Of a stretch of 64,000 bases of DNA, positions 42,401-54,400 are shown one piece after another (position 1 is the stretch's first letter; each line of letters opens with the position of its first letter). This stretch comes from Orthonyx spaldingii. Taxonomy: Eukaryota; Chordata; Aves; Passeriformes; Orthonychidae. The stretch lies in assembly GCA_013397795.1 (NCBI GenBank), contig VZTJ01000300.1:1546476-1610475 (forward strand), in the 5' to 3' direction. Below the pieces are notes generated by a model that saw nothing but the letters and a program-made list of their open reading frames with translations, was not told the DNA's origin and did not search any database. The position numbers were made by a program, and so were the translations under genes.

Positions 42401-45400
42401 TGAGAGTGCTTCTGTGCAAAAAAACCCACTTAGGCTCTCACAGCAGTTGTCATATAGCAGGGTTTAGTGCACAGAACTAGTGTACGTTGATACTAAATAT
42501 CACCTTACTCATATTTGATGTAGTATTAGCAACATAAATATTGATATATCTATTGAACAGTAGCATGTCAAACAAAATCATTTCTTAAGTTGGCAAAACT
42601 ATCTGTGATGTGACAGGAACTTTCAACCCAAACTCTAGGGTCTGACTGACCTGTGGTTCTAGGTTTCCCAGGTTTTGTTTTCAGTGCAAGTGTCTGAAAT
42701 ATTTTGCATGTAGTGGCATCATTAAACACAAAATGCTCTAATGGTGAGGTTATCAGAGCAACACTTTGGTGGGGTGCTGTGCAAGGTAAGATGGGTGATG
42801 CAGGTAGATGTGCTTATCTGCTGTCATGATGAGACCACTGAGCAACTGATCACTCTCTGTGGGCTGCTGAACTGGGCCTCCTGTATTCTTTAACAAATAC
42901 TTCTTTTTAAAAAGCTGTTTGAAGCTTAGAATATACTAGTAGTTCTGCTTTTCCAACCAGGGCTCTCTAGATTCTGATAACTAAATGTTAGTTCATTTAG
43001 TATGAAACAAGCCTGGTGCAGAGGACTTTGAAGATGTTTTTGTACCTCTTAATCCCTTCCTTCTGACTATAAATGTGTAAAGACTCCTGAAAAAAAGAAA
43101 AGGAGCTCCCTAGTCTTTATGTGTTAAGAAATGCTTCTGCACGAGCCCTTAAGAGATCACCATATGGAGAATGATTTGAATAGGCCAGGAGTGAAACTAA
43201 AACCTAATGTCTTGGGAGAACACGAGAAGCAGCACTTAGTCTTCTAGTCCAAACATAATTTCTTCTGTTCACCTCTCTCTCCATCAGCTTGATGAAGTTC
43301 CTTCCTTAGGTACTGCTCTGAGGTGACTGGTGCTAGCTGTGCAAGTCCTACTGCTATCTACTTGTGCTTTGATACAGCGAACACTTCTCACATGATGTAT
43401 TTTTAACTTATTTTAGCCATATGCCTAGTGTATTGATACATGTAGTGATGCAAAATGCAACCAGTGCAGCAAAACAATGATGGGATAAGAGAGTCTTGGA
43501 AAAGCTGGGCAATGGCTCCATGTTGATGCAAGTTAATTGCTAAGTCAACTGGAGGAAACCTGATGTTTGTTGTAGTTGGAGCTGCCTAGATTTTCTAGAT
43601 ATTTGCTGCCCTTCGAAAACAGTCGTGTACTGATGCTATGATAGAAATATGAAGGAAAATTACATTGACAAAAATGTATAGTAAGAAAAAACTTCATACT
43701 GCTTCAGTATAGGACATGTCAAATGTTAGAGATTTCTCCAGTATTTCTGTAAGTCAGATTAAGACTTTAATTGTAAAATATGCAGCGTTCATTTAATGAG
43801 GAAATTAAAAATCAATTTTTTTAAAAAGTAAACTTAGGCATGTACCAAAGTTATATCACATGCTGTGTTTAGTTTAACCTACATTTATAAAGATCCCTGT
43901 ACTAAAGCTATGCCAGGGCTCCAGCTTTGCCATCTTTATCAAGGGAAGTTTAAATATCTGGGTCATTTAGGAATATAAAAACAACATTTTAATGATTGTT
44001 TGTGGATACAGGAAATTAAATGGAATCCATTATTTAGAAAAATTATGTAATTTTGGAAAATGTTATTTAGATTGCAGGAGGGTGATTCAGAAAAAGGCAT
44101 GATATCCAATGCTGCAAAGCCTCTTCTAAAGCAAAAGGAATTCAGCAAGGTCTGAACAGTCACTTAATAGATGTGTGGTGAAAGCCCTTTGATATTTAAG
44201 GCGGCCAGAGACAGAACTTGAACTGTTCTGGAAGCTCCTAAACTGTTAGGCTAGGGTTTGAGGGTGATGATATGTAGGAATATCCAGATGAAAGCTGGAA
44301 AAAGAGTAAGTCCAACAACATGGTTCCTTTAAGTAACTTCAGCACCAAAATAATGTTACTGAAATGTTTCCTTTGTAATTCTGTGAAATTCTCATTCAAG
44401 CAGAGAATACATGAAGACTCTGTAATAGGGCATGTTACTTGTTGATTCTAAGATTCAGCTTGTATAAAAACAAATGTTTGGTGAAAAGCTGAAAAAGAAG
44501 GCTTTGTCCTTGTGGCATGTTATTGATGTGCCACTAGAGAATAAAATGTATTATGTTGGATTGGAGTTATTTTTTTGATTGGTTTTCTTGGTTGTTTGTT
44601 TTTTTTTGTTTGGTTGGTTTTTTTTGTATTTTTTGTGACTTGTTGTGGTGTCTGTGTATTCTGGAGTCTTTACATTCTAATGGAAGAAGAAACATAGACA
44701 GTATGAATTCAATATGTACATTTTTTTCCCCAGAGAATCAATCGATGTGTCCTGCTTCTAGCCAACATTTCAAAACGCTTCTGTCCACACTCCTCACACT
44801 TGCATGGCTTTTGTTTTTTTGCTTCTCAGTTCAGTAGCTGTAATCACTTGTCTGGGCTTGCAGCTGAAATTACCATTATTGGTCATACATTTTTCAGCAT
44901 TTGCCAGCATGGATCATTTCAGTGCACCTTCCAGCCTTGCCCATCGATGTGCACGGCGTACGGGGACCGACACTACAGGACCTTCGATGGACTCACTTTT
45001 GACTTTGTTGGAACTTGTAAGGTTTACCTAGTCAAGGTGAGACTTTTTGTAAAGCCCCTCTAAAACTGGATATAAAACTACCTATTAAAATCTACTGTTG
45101 TACTTATTTCCTATCTGTGCATTTTATTGAGTCCTACATTCTATTTTTTTAATTGTTGATGTTGCTTGGACTTTGAATCACACATTAAATAAACATACAC
45201 CAAGGTTTCTACTAACTGAACTATGTAACAATGTGAATATTTATATTAGTATATTTAAAAGTGGACATTTCTTTTTTTTTTTTTTTTCTTCAGGGTACTT
45301 CTTCAACCAGTCTTTCTGTCATTATTGAGAATATTGACTGCTTTAGTACTGGCATCATTTGCAGAAAAAACATTTTCATTAATGTTGGAAAATCATTTTT

Positions 45401-48400
45401 AGTATTTGATGATGAAACTGGAAATCCAGTAAGTTCCAGTTTTTACTGCTCATCAAAAAGTAGCATATGTACTTCTCTGGGTATTTCTTCCTTTCATAAG
45501 AAAAAACTTACTGTGCTGCTTTAGTAGCAGAGGTGTAAATATCTTTACTGTGAATGCTGATCACATCTGGACTGTTCAATGGAAACCTTAAAATCTTGTC
45601 TATATTTGACAAAAATAGTAGATGAGATAATTGCAGCCTTTTGTTTAATCAGGAATTAAGTCTATTCCAGTTTAATGTCTTCGGAAAAATCCAGATGTTT
45701 TAAAGTCAGTAGTAATTTTGCCCTTAATTTCACTAGAACTAAGAATTCAGTCAGGTCTGGAATATATAGGAGGAATATTTCTATATAGTTAAAAAACCCT
45801 GAAGAAATTACAGCCACTGGAATATCTTTCACAGCCTAAATTTTGTTTTTGTTTTGGCCAAACTGCAAACTCTATTCTGTAAACATTTAGTATTTTAGTA
45901 TATTAGTAACTTTAGTATAAATAGTACTATTTACAGTTTATAGACTGACTATAGAAAAGAAGTTTGAGGTATTGAGTAGTTAAACCAGGCATCTTAGTTC
46001 ATGCTACAAATAAGTTGCAATCTGGTTGTTAGTGGATTGAGAGAAAAATGTTTTATGTAAAAAAGATTGTAATCTATGGACATATTTAGACAATTCTTTA
46101 TTTCCAGAGGCTACTTCATATATCTTTTTTACCTATCCATATTAATAAAAAAGCATGTGACTCAGACAGAATTACTGTATAACGAAGGGAAAATCGTCAT
46201 CAGGAGCCTTAAGACTACTTATCTACCTCCAAGATGAATCATTAACATTTTAATCTTCACTCTCTTACCTATCCTGTAAATTTGATATAAAATCAACTCT
46301 TAAAATAGGAAAATCATAAAAATACAATACAGTTCACATTGAAAATCCAGGCCACTTTTGCTTAAGCATTTCTCCCTCTGTGGCCTTCTGTCTGTTTTTG
46401 GACTTAAGTCTGAGAACCATGTTGATAATTTCATTTAGGTGTTTCATTTCTTGTCAAGTGAACATTTTGTGAAGACATTCTTGCATTATAAGCTCCCTTG
46501 TTTTATTTTGAACAGAGCTTATCTAGTCACATAGATGGCCTACAAAAAATGCAGTTATGGAAAGCTGGATTTTTCACTGTTGTTCATTTTCCTGATGAAC
46601 ATATCACCGTTCTTTGGGATCAGAGAACAACAGTTCATGTGCAGATGGGTCATCGGTGGCAGGTAGGTGGAAGTCATCACTCTTATTGCCATTCCTTTGA
46701 GGTATTTACATAAATCTTGTTTAATAAGACATAATTATTCAGAGAATAGACTGTGTCAGACATCAATTAAGGAAGCATTCAGCTGCCTTGTCAATTAAAA
46801 TATTCATTCTCATTTATCTTTTTTTTTTTAATTATTCTTTACTGTATAGCTTCTGTAAGAGCAGAGGCAAATATCTTTGGGGCAAAGTTCTCCTTCACTA
46901 CTCATTCCTTCTGTGACTAAAGCAGGTGTTATTTTGCTGAGGCATAAATAAAGCACATAACTGGCTAACAGCTCAGTTGTCTGAACAAAAGATCAGTTCC
47001 TTTCTCAAAGGCTTGGGGATACACAGTTGAAAGGGAATAATACTGACATTGCCAAAATAAAACAGTCTCCATAGCTTTATTACTACAAAAACTAAACTGT
47101 TTTGACTGAAATTTGGCTGAAAAAGGATCAAAATGTGACAAATTTATAATTAAACAGCTGAAGATGCAAGTTTTGAAGATGGTCATGACTGAAAATATTT
47201 TGTCATGTGAAAATACATTTTTATGTAAGTGTGTACACATAAATATATATATGAGTGTGTGTATATATAATTTTTTTTCTCAGGGAGAATTGACTGGATT
47301 ATGTGGAAATTTTGACTTGAAGACAGTAAATGAGCTGAGGACTCCAGATAATTTTGAATTAACAAACTCACAAGAGTTTGGAAACAGCTGGACATCTGTG
47401 GAGGTACATAGCTAAAGGAGAATGTGCTTGCTAGTATATTTAGCTAGTAGATTTTTTGCTGTTATATCATAAAATTTGTCTTGAATGAAATCAGAAATTC
47501 ATTCCTAGAAGTACCAGTCAGGCAGAAATGCAAGCAACAGTATCAGTGGTTCTTAAAGATGTCATAATCTGTTAAGGAAAAGAAAATAGTCACCTTCTTT
47601 TGCTGCAGAGTGGTATAGAGGAGAGAAAAATGCTGTACAATACTCAGAATGTTTTTGAAGACACTTGAACAGTAAATTAATGGGTTTTTTGCCTAATGGA
47701 AGAATTGTGCATTCACTTTAGAGTACATTGTCAGGTTAGCTGATGTTTCATAGCTGGGAAACATTTAATGGAAAGAAAAAACATTCTTTCTATGTGCTGT
47801 AAAGTTAGAAATAGAACTTTTTAAAATGTAGTGTGTCTAGTGATGTTCACAGAAATGTACCCTCCTAGAAGTTAAAGTAAAAAGATCTGTTTTATGACAG
47901 TCCTAATGCACATTGTCTGCGTGGTCTTTGTTATTTATGTGAGACTGTTCAGGTGTAAGGATTGCAGGTTGGGACTCTGTGGCACCTGTCATTAGACCTA
48001 TATGTACGTGTGTGTTTTTCTGCTGCTTTCAGACCACAAGCATTTCTTCAAATTGTATAATTTTCCTTTTCTTCCTCTTTAGCATCACCTTTTAATTCTG
48101 TATCTTAATCCTGCTTTAGTTTCATAAATGATGCATGTTTCACGTTTTACGTCTCCTTAAAAAAGTAAAAAGCACAAAACTATGCATTGCAAGTTCAAAC
48201 ACGAAGTGGTTATGAAGAAAGTTTCTCACCTTCATTTTGCTTTCTGGCTTAGTGTGTTGACAGTGCTGACATTCGAAATCCATGCAGTTTGAACCCCCTT
48301 AGAGAGCCATTTGCCAAGAAGGAATGTGGAATATTGCTAAGTGAAGCATTTGAAGCTTGCCATCCAGTGGTGAGTTGTGGTCCTGTATATAAACAAGTGA

Positions 48401-51400
48401 AAGTGAACATATCACTAGAGAGAAATGTTACTGTTCAATGTGAAGCACTTTGTAATTAATGAAGACAAAAGTACACCCAATTTGGTATATTTTCTTTTTA
48501 ATCACAAGCATTATTTTTGTAAACCTATCCACTTGCTTGCTTTTCATCAAATGTGTTATATAGCACACACATTTTTCATGCATATATAACTAATGCATTA
48601 AATAGGCAGTGTCAGATGGGAAGAACTCATTCCTAGAAAACTTACTCAAATGTAAATCCATGTAGAATGTGTAACATTTCAATAAGCAAATTAGCATTGA
48701 CAGTTTTCTTTGAATTTTTGTCACTTAAGACTTGAAAATACTGTAAGGGAAAATGACAAATTCTTGTGTGAAATTGACTGATAATATGAACAGAATATGA
48801 ACCACTCACAAGAAAAGAAGGATTTTCTATCTACTTTGATTTCTTACATTTTATGTGTACCTGACTTAACATTTCTGAGTTTTACTGATTTGTGATCAGC
48901 TTAGTCTTTTATTTCATAAGGTTTTCTGCAGTTTATTAGGGCTTGACTATTACAAAACTATACAAAACACAGGCTCACGTCAATATGTTAGTGTGCCTGT
49001 TCTTAATGGATCATTGATTTCATTGTGTTACTAAGTGTTGGACAAGATTTTATAGTGTGTTCTAATGAACTTTTTTTTTCATCTTTCAGGAAGCACTGAA
49101 AGTGAAATCTTTAATACTTCAAATTTTGATAGATTGCCTTTTGAAAGAGCCATAGCTTTGTGTCCAGGTGTTGGTTGGCAGTTTCTGTAGGAGTATTTTT
49201 GATAAGTGATATTTTCGTTTCCAGATTGATGTCACCTGGTTTTACTCCAACTGCTTGACAGATACTTGTGGTTGTAACCAGGGCGGAGACTGTGAATGTT
49301 TCTGTACAAGTGTATCAGCATATGCCCATCAGTGCTGCCAGCATGGAGTTGCTGTAGACTGGAGGTCTCCCAGAGTGTGTCGTAAGTTTGTTTAACAAAC
49401 ATTGCCACTGCCTGCATTCCTGAGAGCCAGACCTGAAAAATCACTCACACCACATTACCTGGGGCCATGCATTGAATGTAAGCCTCACTGGTAGGAAGAT
49501 GAGTTGGTGCCTCGCAGTTCAATTTCATTCTGGTCTAGCTGGATTATGCACTTTTTCTGTGTTTGTGAGTGGTGCTTTTCTACTTTTAATTCCTTGTCCC
49601 ATGATGTTGAAAGGAGAAGTCATGGGAAGTCTGTATCAGGGTACAGCATGCATCCCTCACACCAAAGGTGCATAGTTAACTGCTCAAGTGATTTCCATCT
49701 TCAGGAGGACTTCTTAATAAGGTCTAGGAAACATAAGTGCTTTATTAGAACCCCCAGAGCGAGTGTGAAATGTAAAGGTCTTCTGAAGAAACACAAATAG
49801 ATTTTTAAGCCGGGCATGGTCATTACCTTAGTATTGCTCTCCAACAAATTCTTAGAACTTATAAAAAAAATCTGAGGCCTTTTTCTATAACACCTAGTGG
49901 AAATGCCTAACAGGAGGCTGTCATTTCCACAAAGATGTGGTAAAAGAGAGGGAGATGCAAAGAATGGAAGGAAACGAACATTTTTGTAACCTTGCAGTTG
50001 CACAGAGAGAGTATGCAGCTTGCTCAGGGTCACACGGCAGACTGGCCACAGAGTGAGTGGGTTACTTTTAACTTTTGATAGAAAAGGTACGTGTGTTTTA
50101 ATGTGAGCATGGAAAAATTGTGAAGCTCAGTCATAGCCACTAGAGGTCACAAAAAGACAGCTGTAAGCATAATATTTCCTGCTAGGAAGCAATGCTTTCT
50201 TTAAATCTGTGTAGTTTAAATTAGTATTTTATCTAAAGCAGTATAGTAAATATTTGGCAATAATTTTTTAATGAATGTTTGTGTGTGATCTAATTTGGCC
50301 AAGCATTTGGCTCACATCTTAATTGTAAAGGGGAATAGAAAACGTGTTTATCTGTAGAATGCTTGTAACTGCATTTTTTTCTCTTTCTTTTTTTTAGCTT
50401 ATGATTGTGAATATTTCAACAAAGGTAAGTCCTAAAGGAAGTGACAAAATGTTAATAGAATCTTGGGGTTTTTTTTATTTAAGTCTTAAAATCTTTGTAT
50501 AAAAATAATTGTGTTAATGAAAACATTTGTGAATGATATGTTGTTTAACTAGCCAAGATTGTGTCTTACTGCTTTATTTTGCTTTTTCAAAGGCTTTTAG
50601 TTTCATATTATTTTTTATCCCTGGACCTTTCCCAAGAACATGTCTAATTAATTTTCTTTCCAGTGATGGATGATGATTAAACAATTAAATCATTAAGTAA
50701 TTAATAGAATATCAGCTAAAGAGTGCTACTGGCACTTCTTGCTTAAGACACAGTACAGTTCAAAGCTGAACAGACCCCAGTGGGTGTGTTAAATCAATCA
50801 CAGGCTCCTGTGCAGCCTCCAGAGGGAGGTAGCTGTTAAACTATGACAACTTTTTGTCCCCAAATGGGGAATAACTTTCCATTTAGGTCCATCTGACCTA
50901 GCCAACATTGCTGCTGCATTAGAGTGGCTGTCAGCAAAGGGTGCAAACCTTGGATGAGGTGCTAGAGCATACCTTGAACGTGCACAGGGTGTTGTAGTGC
51001 TGTGTTAGCCCTGGAATCCATATTCAGGCTATTTCCAAGTTCCCCTGCACAGTTAGATGTGGCACACAAGCCAGCCTGGTGTGAGGAAGGGTCAGGGCTC
51101 CTGCTATTTATACTATAACTCTTTTTATCAAGCTCATGTAGAAACCTGTTTATCCACATGGTGTGGAGTATTTTGGTCTTCTGTTGGATATTGCAGCCGC
51201 TCACTCCTGGAAAGGTCTCAGGAAGGGACCAAGTTTAAATTAGGAAAGACTTGGGCACTGTGCCATCACTAATGTATGGGAATTTTATCTAAATCACTAT
51301 ATAAGACTTTAAATTAATTTAAATAAAGGATAGTTGAATACAAGAGGTGATGGAAGTTTTTAAGTTTTTGTTTTGGTTTGTTTCATAAAAGAAATACAGT

Positions 51401-54400
51401 CTGATATTAGACAATCTTAGTGCAGTTACAACAGACTGAAAATGCAGTGCGCCTAATATCTGTGGTAATAGTGATGCTAGATGATAACACATACTTTTAA
51501 GGTGTGTTATTAGCTTTATTTGTTACTGAACTCTCACTGACAGAAATTAGTGTAAATAGTGGAGATTTGTGCATGTGACCAGCCTTGCAATAAACGTGGT
51601 TGTATACTTTTACTTTGTATTTTTTTACTGCTTGCTAATCCAGTTCATTAGTATTCAACATATGATATTTCAGAACTGTCAGTGGGCAAAAAAAATCATC
51701 TCCATGCTGAAGATTTTCTTGTCTACATAACTTTTGGGATGACCCATAATTACACAGTTTTGGAGACAGGAAGGTTAAGAAATTGTCTTAGACCAGAAAG
51801 AGGATTTCTCTATGTAACTTTGCAATGAATCCGGAGTGAAATAGTTCCAGTCCTACTAGAAGAAGAAACATTTTGTCTTTGGTCAAGGGAAATCCTCAGC
51901 TGGTGGCTGTGGTCTCTCAAATATCAGATGGGCCTGATATGGGAGACTTAAACATATAAGGATATTTCCAGAACACTGGATATTTTAAGTAGTAATTTAA
52001 AAAATGTTTATTTCAACTCTCTGCGCTGAAGCTAAAGAGGTGTCCTTGTACATGTTTAGGTGGGCACGGACTTGTGTCCTAACTGGCTACCTTTTCATGC
52101 CATTAGCATCTAGTTATGATGCAGGATTCTTAGGATTTCAAAACTCTTAATAAATTTTTAGGTTATGGAGAACCAGAATATGAGGGCAGGCTGCAAACTG
52201 CAGTCCCAACTTTTAACCTGTTGGAACAGATTTTAAGGGTCAGTGTTATTAACTGCAGCTATCAGTTGGGAAGTTATCTCAGATGTATGCTTGCCGTGTT
52301 CTGGCGTGTGGGTAAAATGGTAATGAGGTGAACTGCTCACGTGGGGCATAAAATGCCTGGTCTTAACAGAGAACTTAACAAAAATAGTTTCAAACATTTA
52401 AAAATAAACTCTAAAAATATTTTTCTGCAATGAAGTTTGATCTAAATTATCCATGGCATTTTAAGGTTTGTGAAATAGCTTTGGAGATTTTTGGCTTTTT
52501 TGACTTATAGATAAAATATGACCATTCTTTGCTTATGATACTGATTTCTTCCTGTCTTACTTCCTGGTGGTTATGTTTGTATCTTCACTGTTCAAGGAGT
52601 TTTTTGGTGCTTGTTGACAACAAACTTTTATTCTCTGCAAAATGCCTCTTGCTTTGGACATTAATAAAATCAATTTTAAAGAACAGTAAGAAGTGTACAA
52701 TCAATTCAACCATAAAAATAAACAGTTTGGAAGGATCCTAGGATAGTCTACAGACACACTGTTTACTTCTAAATCAAATAACTGAGGGGTCAGCTAACTT
52801 CAATAAAGTGATTAGGAAACCAAAGCAGATGAGAGAGAGGAAAAGGAGAGGTTAATCATGAATTTTGAAAATTTGAAGTAGATATTCTTGATCGTTTTCA
52901 GAACAGATATTTTCAGAAAAGGTTTGTTTTGGTTTTCATTCAAGTTTAGTGCATGGCACCTAGATCTCTTTTGAGAGTGATGAGATGTGTTTTTCTTTAC
53001 ATGCTCTGTCCCAATGTTTAGAGCTCAAGCGTTTGTGATACTCAACATGAAAAATAATTGTGGTTTTTTTTTTCTTCACAGCTCTGGGAAAGGGCCCATA
53101 CAAACTGGTCAGCTATTTGGATGGAAATTTTGTAATGGCAGCGAAATTGGTGGATGGTGTTGTTTTCCCACTGAAAGAAGATGATATTGTTCCTGGACAT
53201 GTAGTGAGCTTTATGCTGACCTCAGGACTTTATAAGCCCAAAGCACATGGTAAAGTCACAAAAACCAACATCTTAAATAAGGCAGAGCAAGCACTGGCCT
53301 TGAAAACAAACCTGTGTTTAAGAGTAGACCTGGGTGAAAAAAAAATCTTTTCTTTATCAGTCAGCTGAATATGCAGTTTAATGTCTGCCAAAATTTCCTT
53401 TGGTGGATTTTCGTTAGGTTGTAGCTTTGTAAACAGTTGAAAAGCAACTGCCTCCCCACACCCCAGCCTTCAGAAGTACCAAACTGGTATTGCAGCCCAG
53501 TGCTCCATGTGTGTTGCTCTTTTTACTTCTCTTCTGACAGCAGTGGGAAAGAATAGGAGAGAAATGTTGCAAAAAACGTGCTCCCCACTTCCCTCTCTCT
53601 GCCACCATCACTGATCATCTGCCCACACGTGCAGAGATGCCCTTTGGCACTAACTGAGCTCTGTAAGGGTGGGGGCTGCAAATTTGTCTCCTTTGGGTCC
53701 CAACTTAAGTTTCCGCTGAAGGAGCATGTGGCTTCTTCAGCAGATGAAAAATGTGTTGCACACCTTCAGACATGTGAAGAAATCCTACAACAGTATATCC
53801 AGCATTTGTGACATTATTTAAATGCTAAAGTTATCCACATACACAACTTTAATGCCCACAGATCACTTGGGTATCAGTAGAGTTTTACTGCTCTTTGGAC
53901 AGCCTGAAGGTGGCTGTCTTTGTGTAATCAAAGGAGGGATATGGGTCACTTGAAAAAATGATAAGCATTTGATTACTAATACTGCTGTCTGTAGAACTGA
54001 CACAAGAGCTCATGTAACAGAATATCTAGGGACAGATTTCTTTTATTAGTCATAGTTTTGAGGCACTTCTACATCGTGTTCAATTTATGTTTGGAAAGGG
54101 AAGGCCAGTCCTACTTTTTATTCCCCTATAAAAATCTCTTGCTCAGAATTTAACCTGGCAAATGGAATTTGTGCCTTATGGTCCAGTTTGAGCAAATGGC
54201 ATTTCACCATTTGGTCATGAGGAATTTGACCAATCAATATGATGCATCATTTATAAGACATTCTTGATTCTTTGGTACCTCAGCGAACTGCATGTCTTAT
54301 CAGTTTCAGGCAATTCCTGGATCACGGAGAGTTTGGGGCATTAATGCACTGATTGGCTGTGCAGCAGGTGTTAAAAATCACACTGACTGTCCTTTGTTAC

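Larger units (their letters stand above)
40775..44897. other. 4.1 kb OTOG intron with a locally GC-richer block
   Basis: Holds a more GC-rich block of about 500 bp (41500-42015) against an AT-rich background, a T run (42147-42163) and a T/G-rich tract (44568-44636). No repeat family or exon was recognised in the GC-richer block. Confidence 0.65.
45037..53081. other. Introns between OTOG exons 21 and 28 of the window
   Basis: Seven introns of 257 to 2657 bp. They hold the MIR-like fragment and the poly-T run listed separately, and a mixed (TA)/(TG) stretch near 47240-47268. No extra exon or RNA gene was recognised, including in the longest (50425-53081). Confidence 0.65.
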
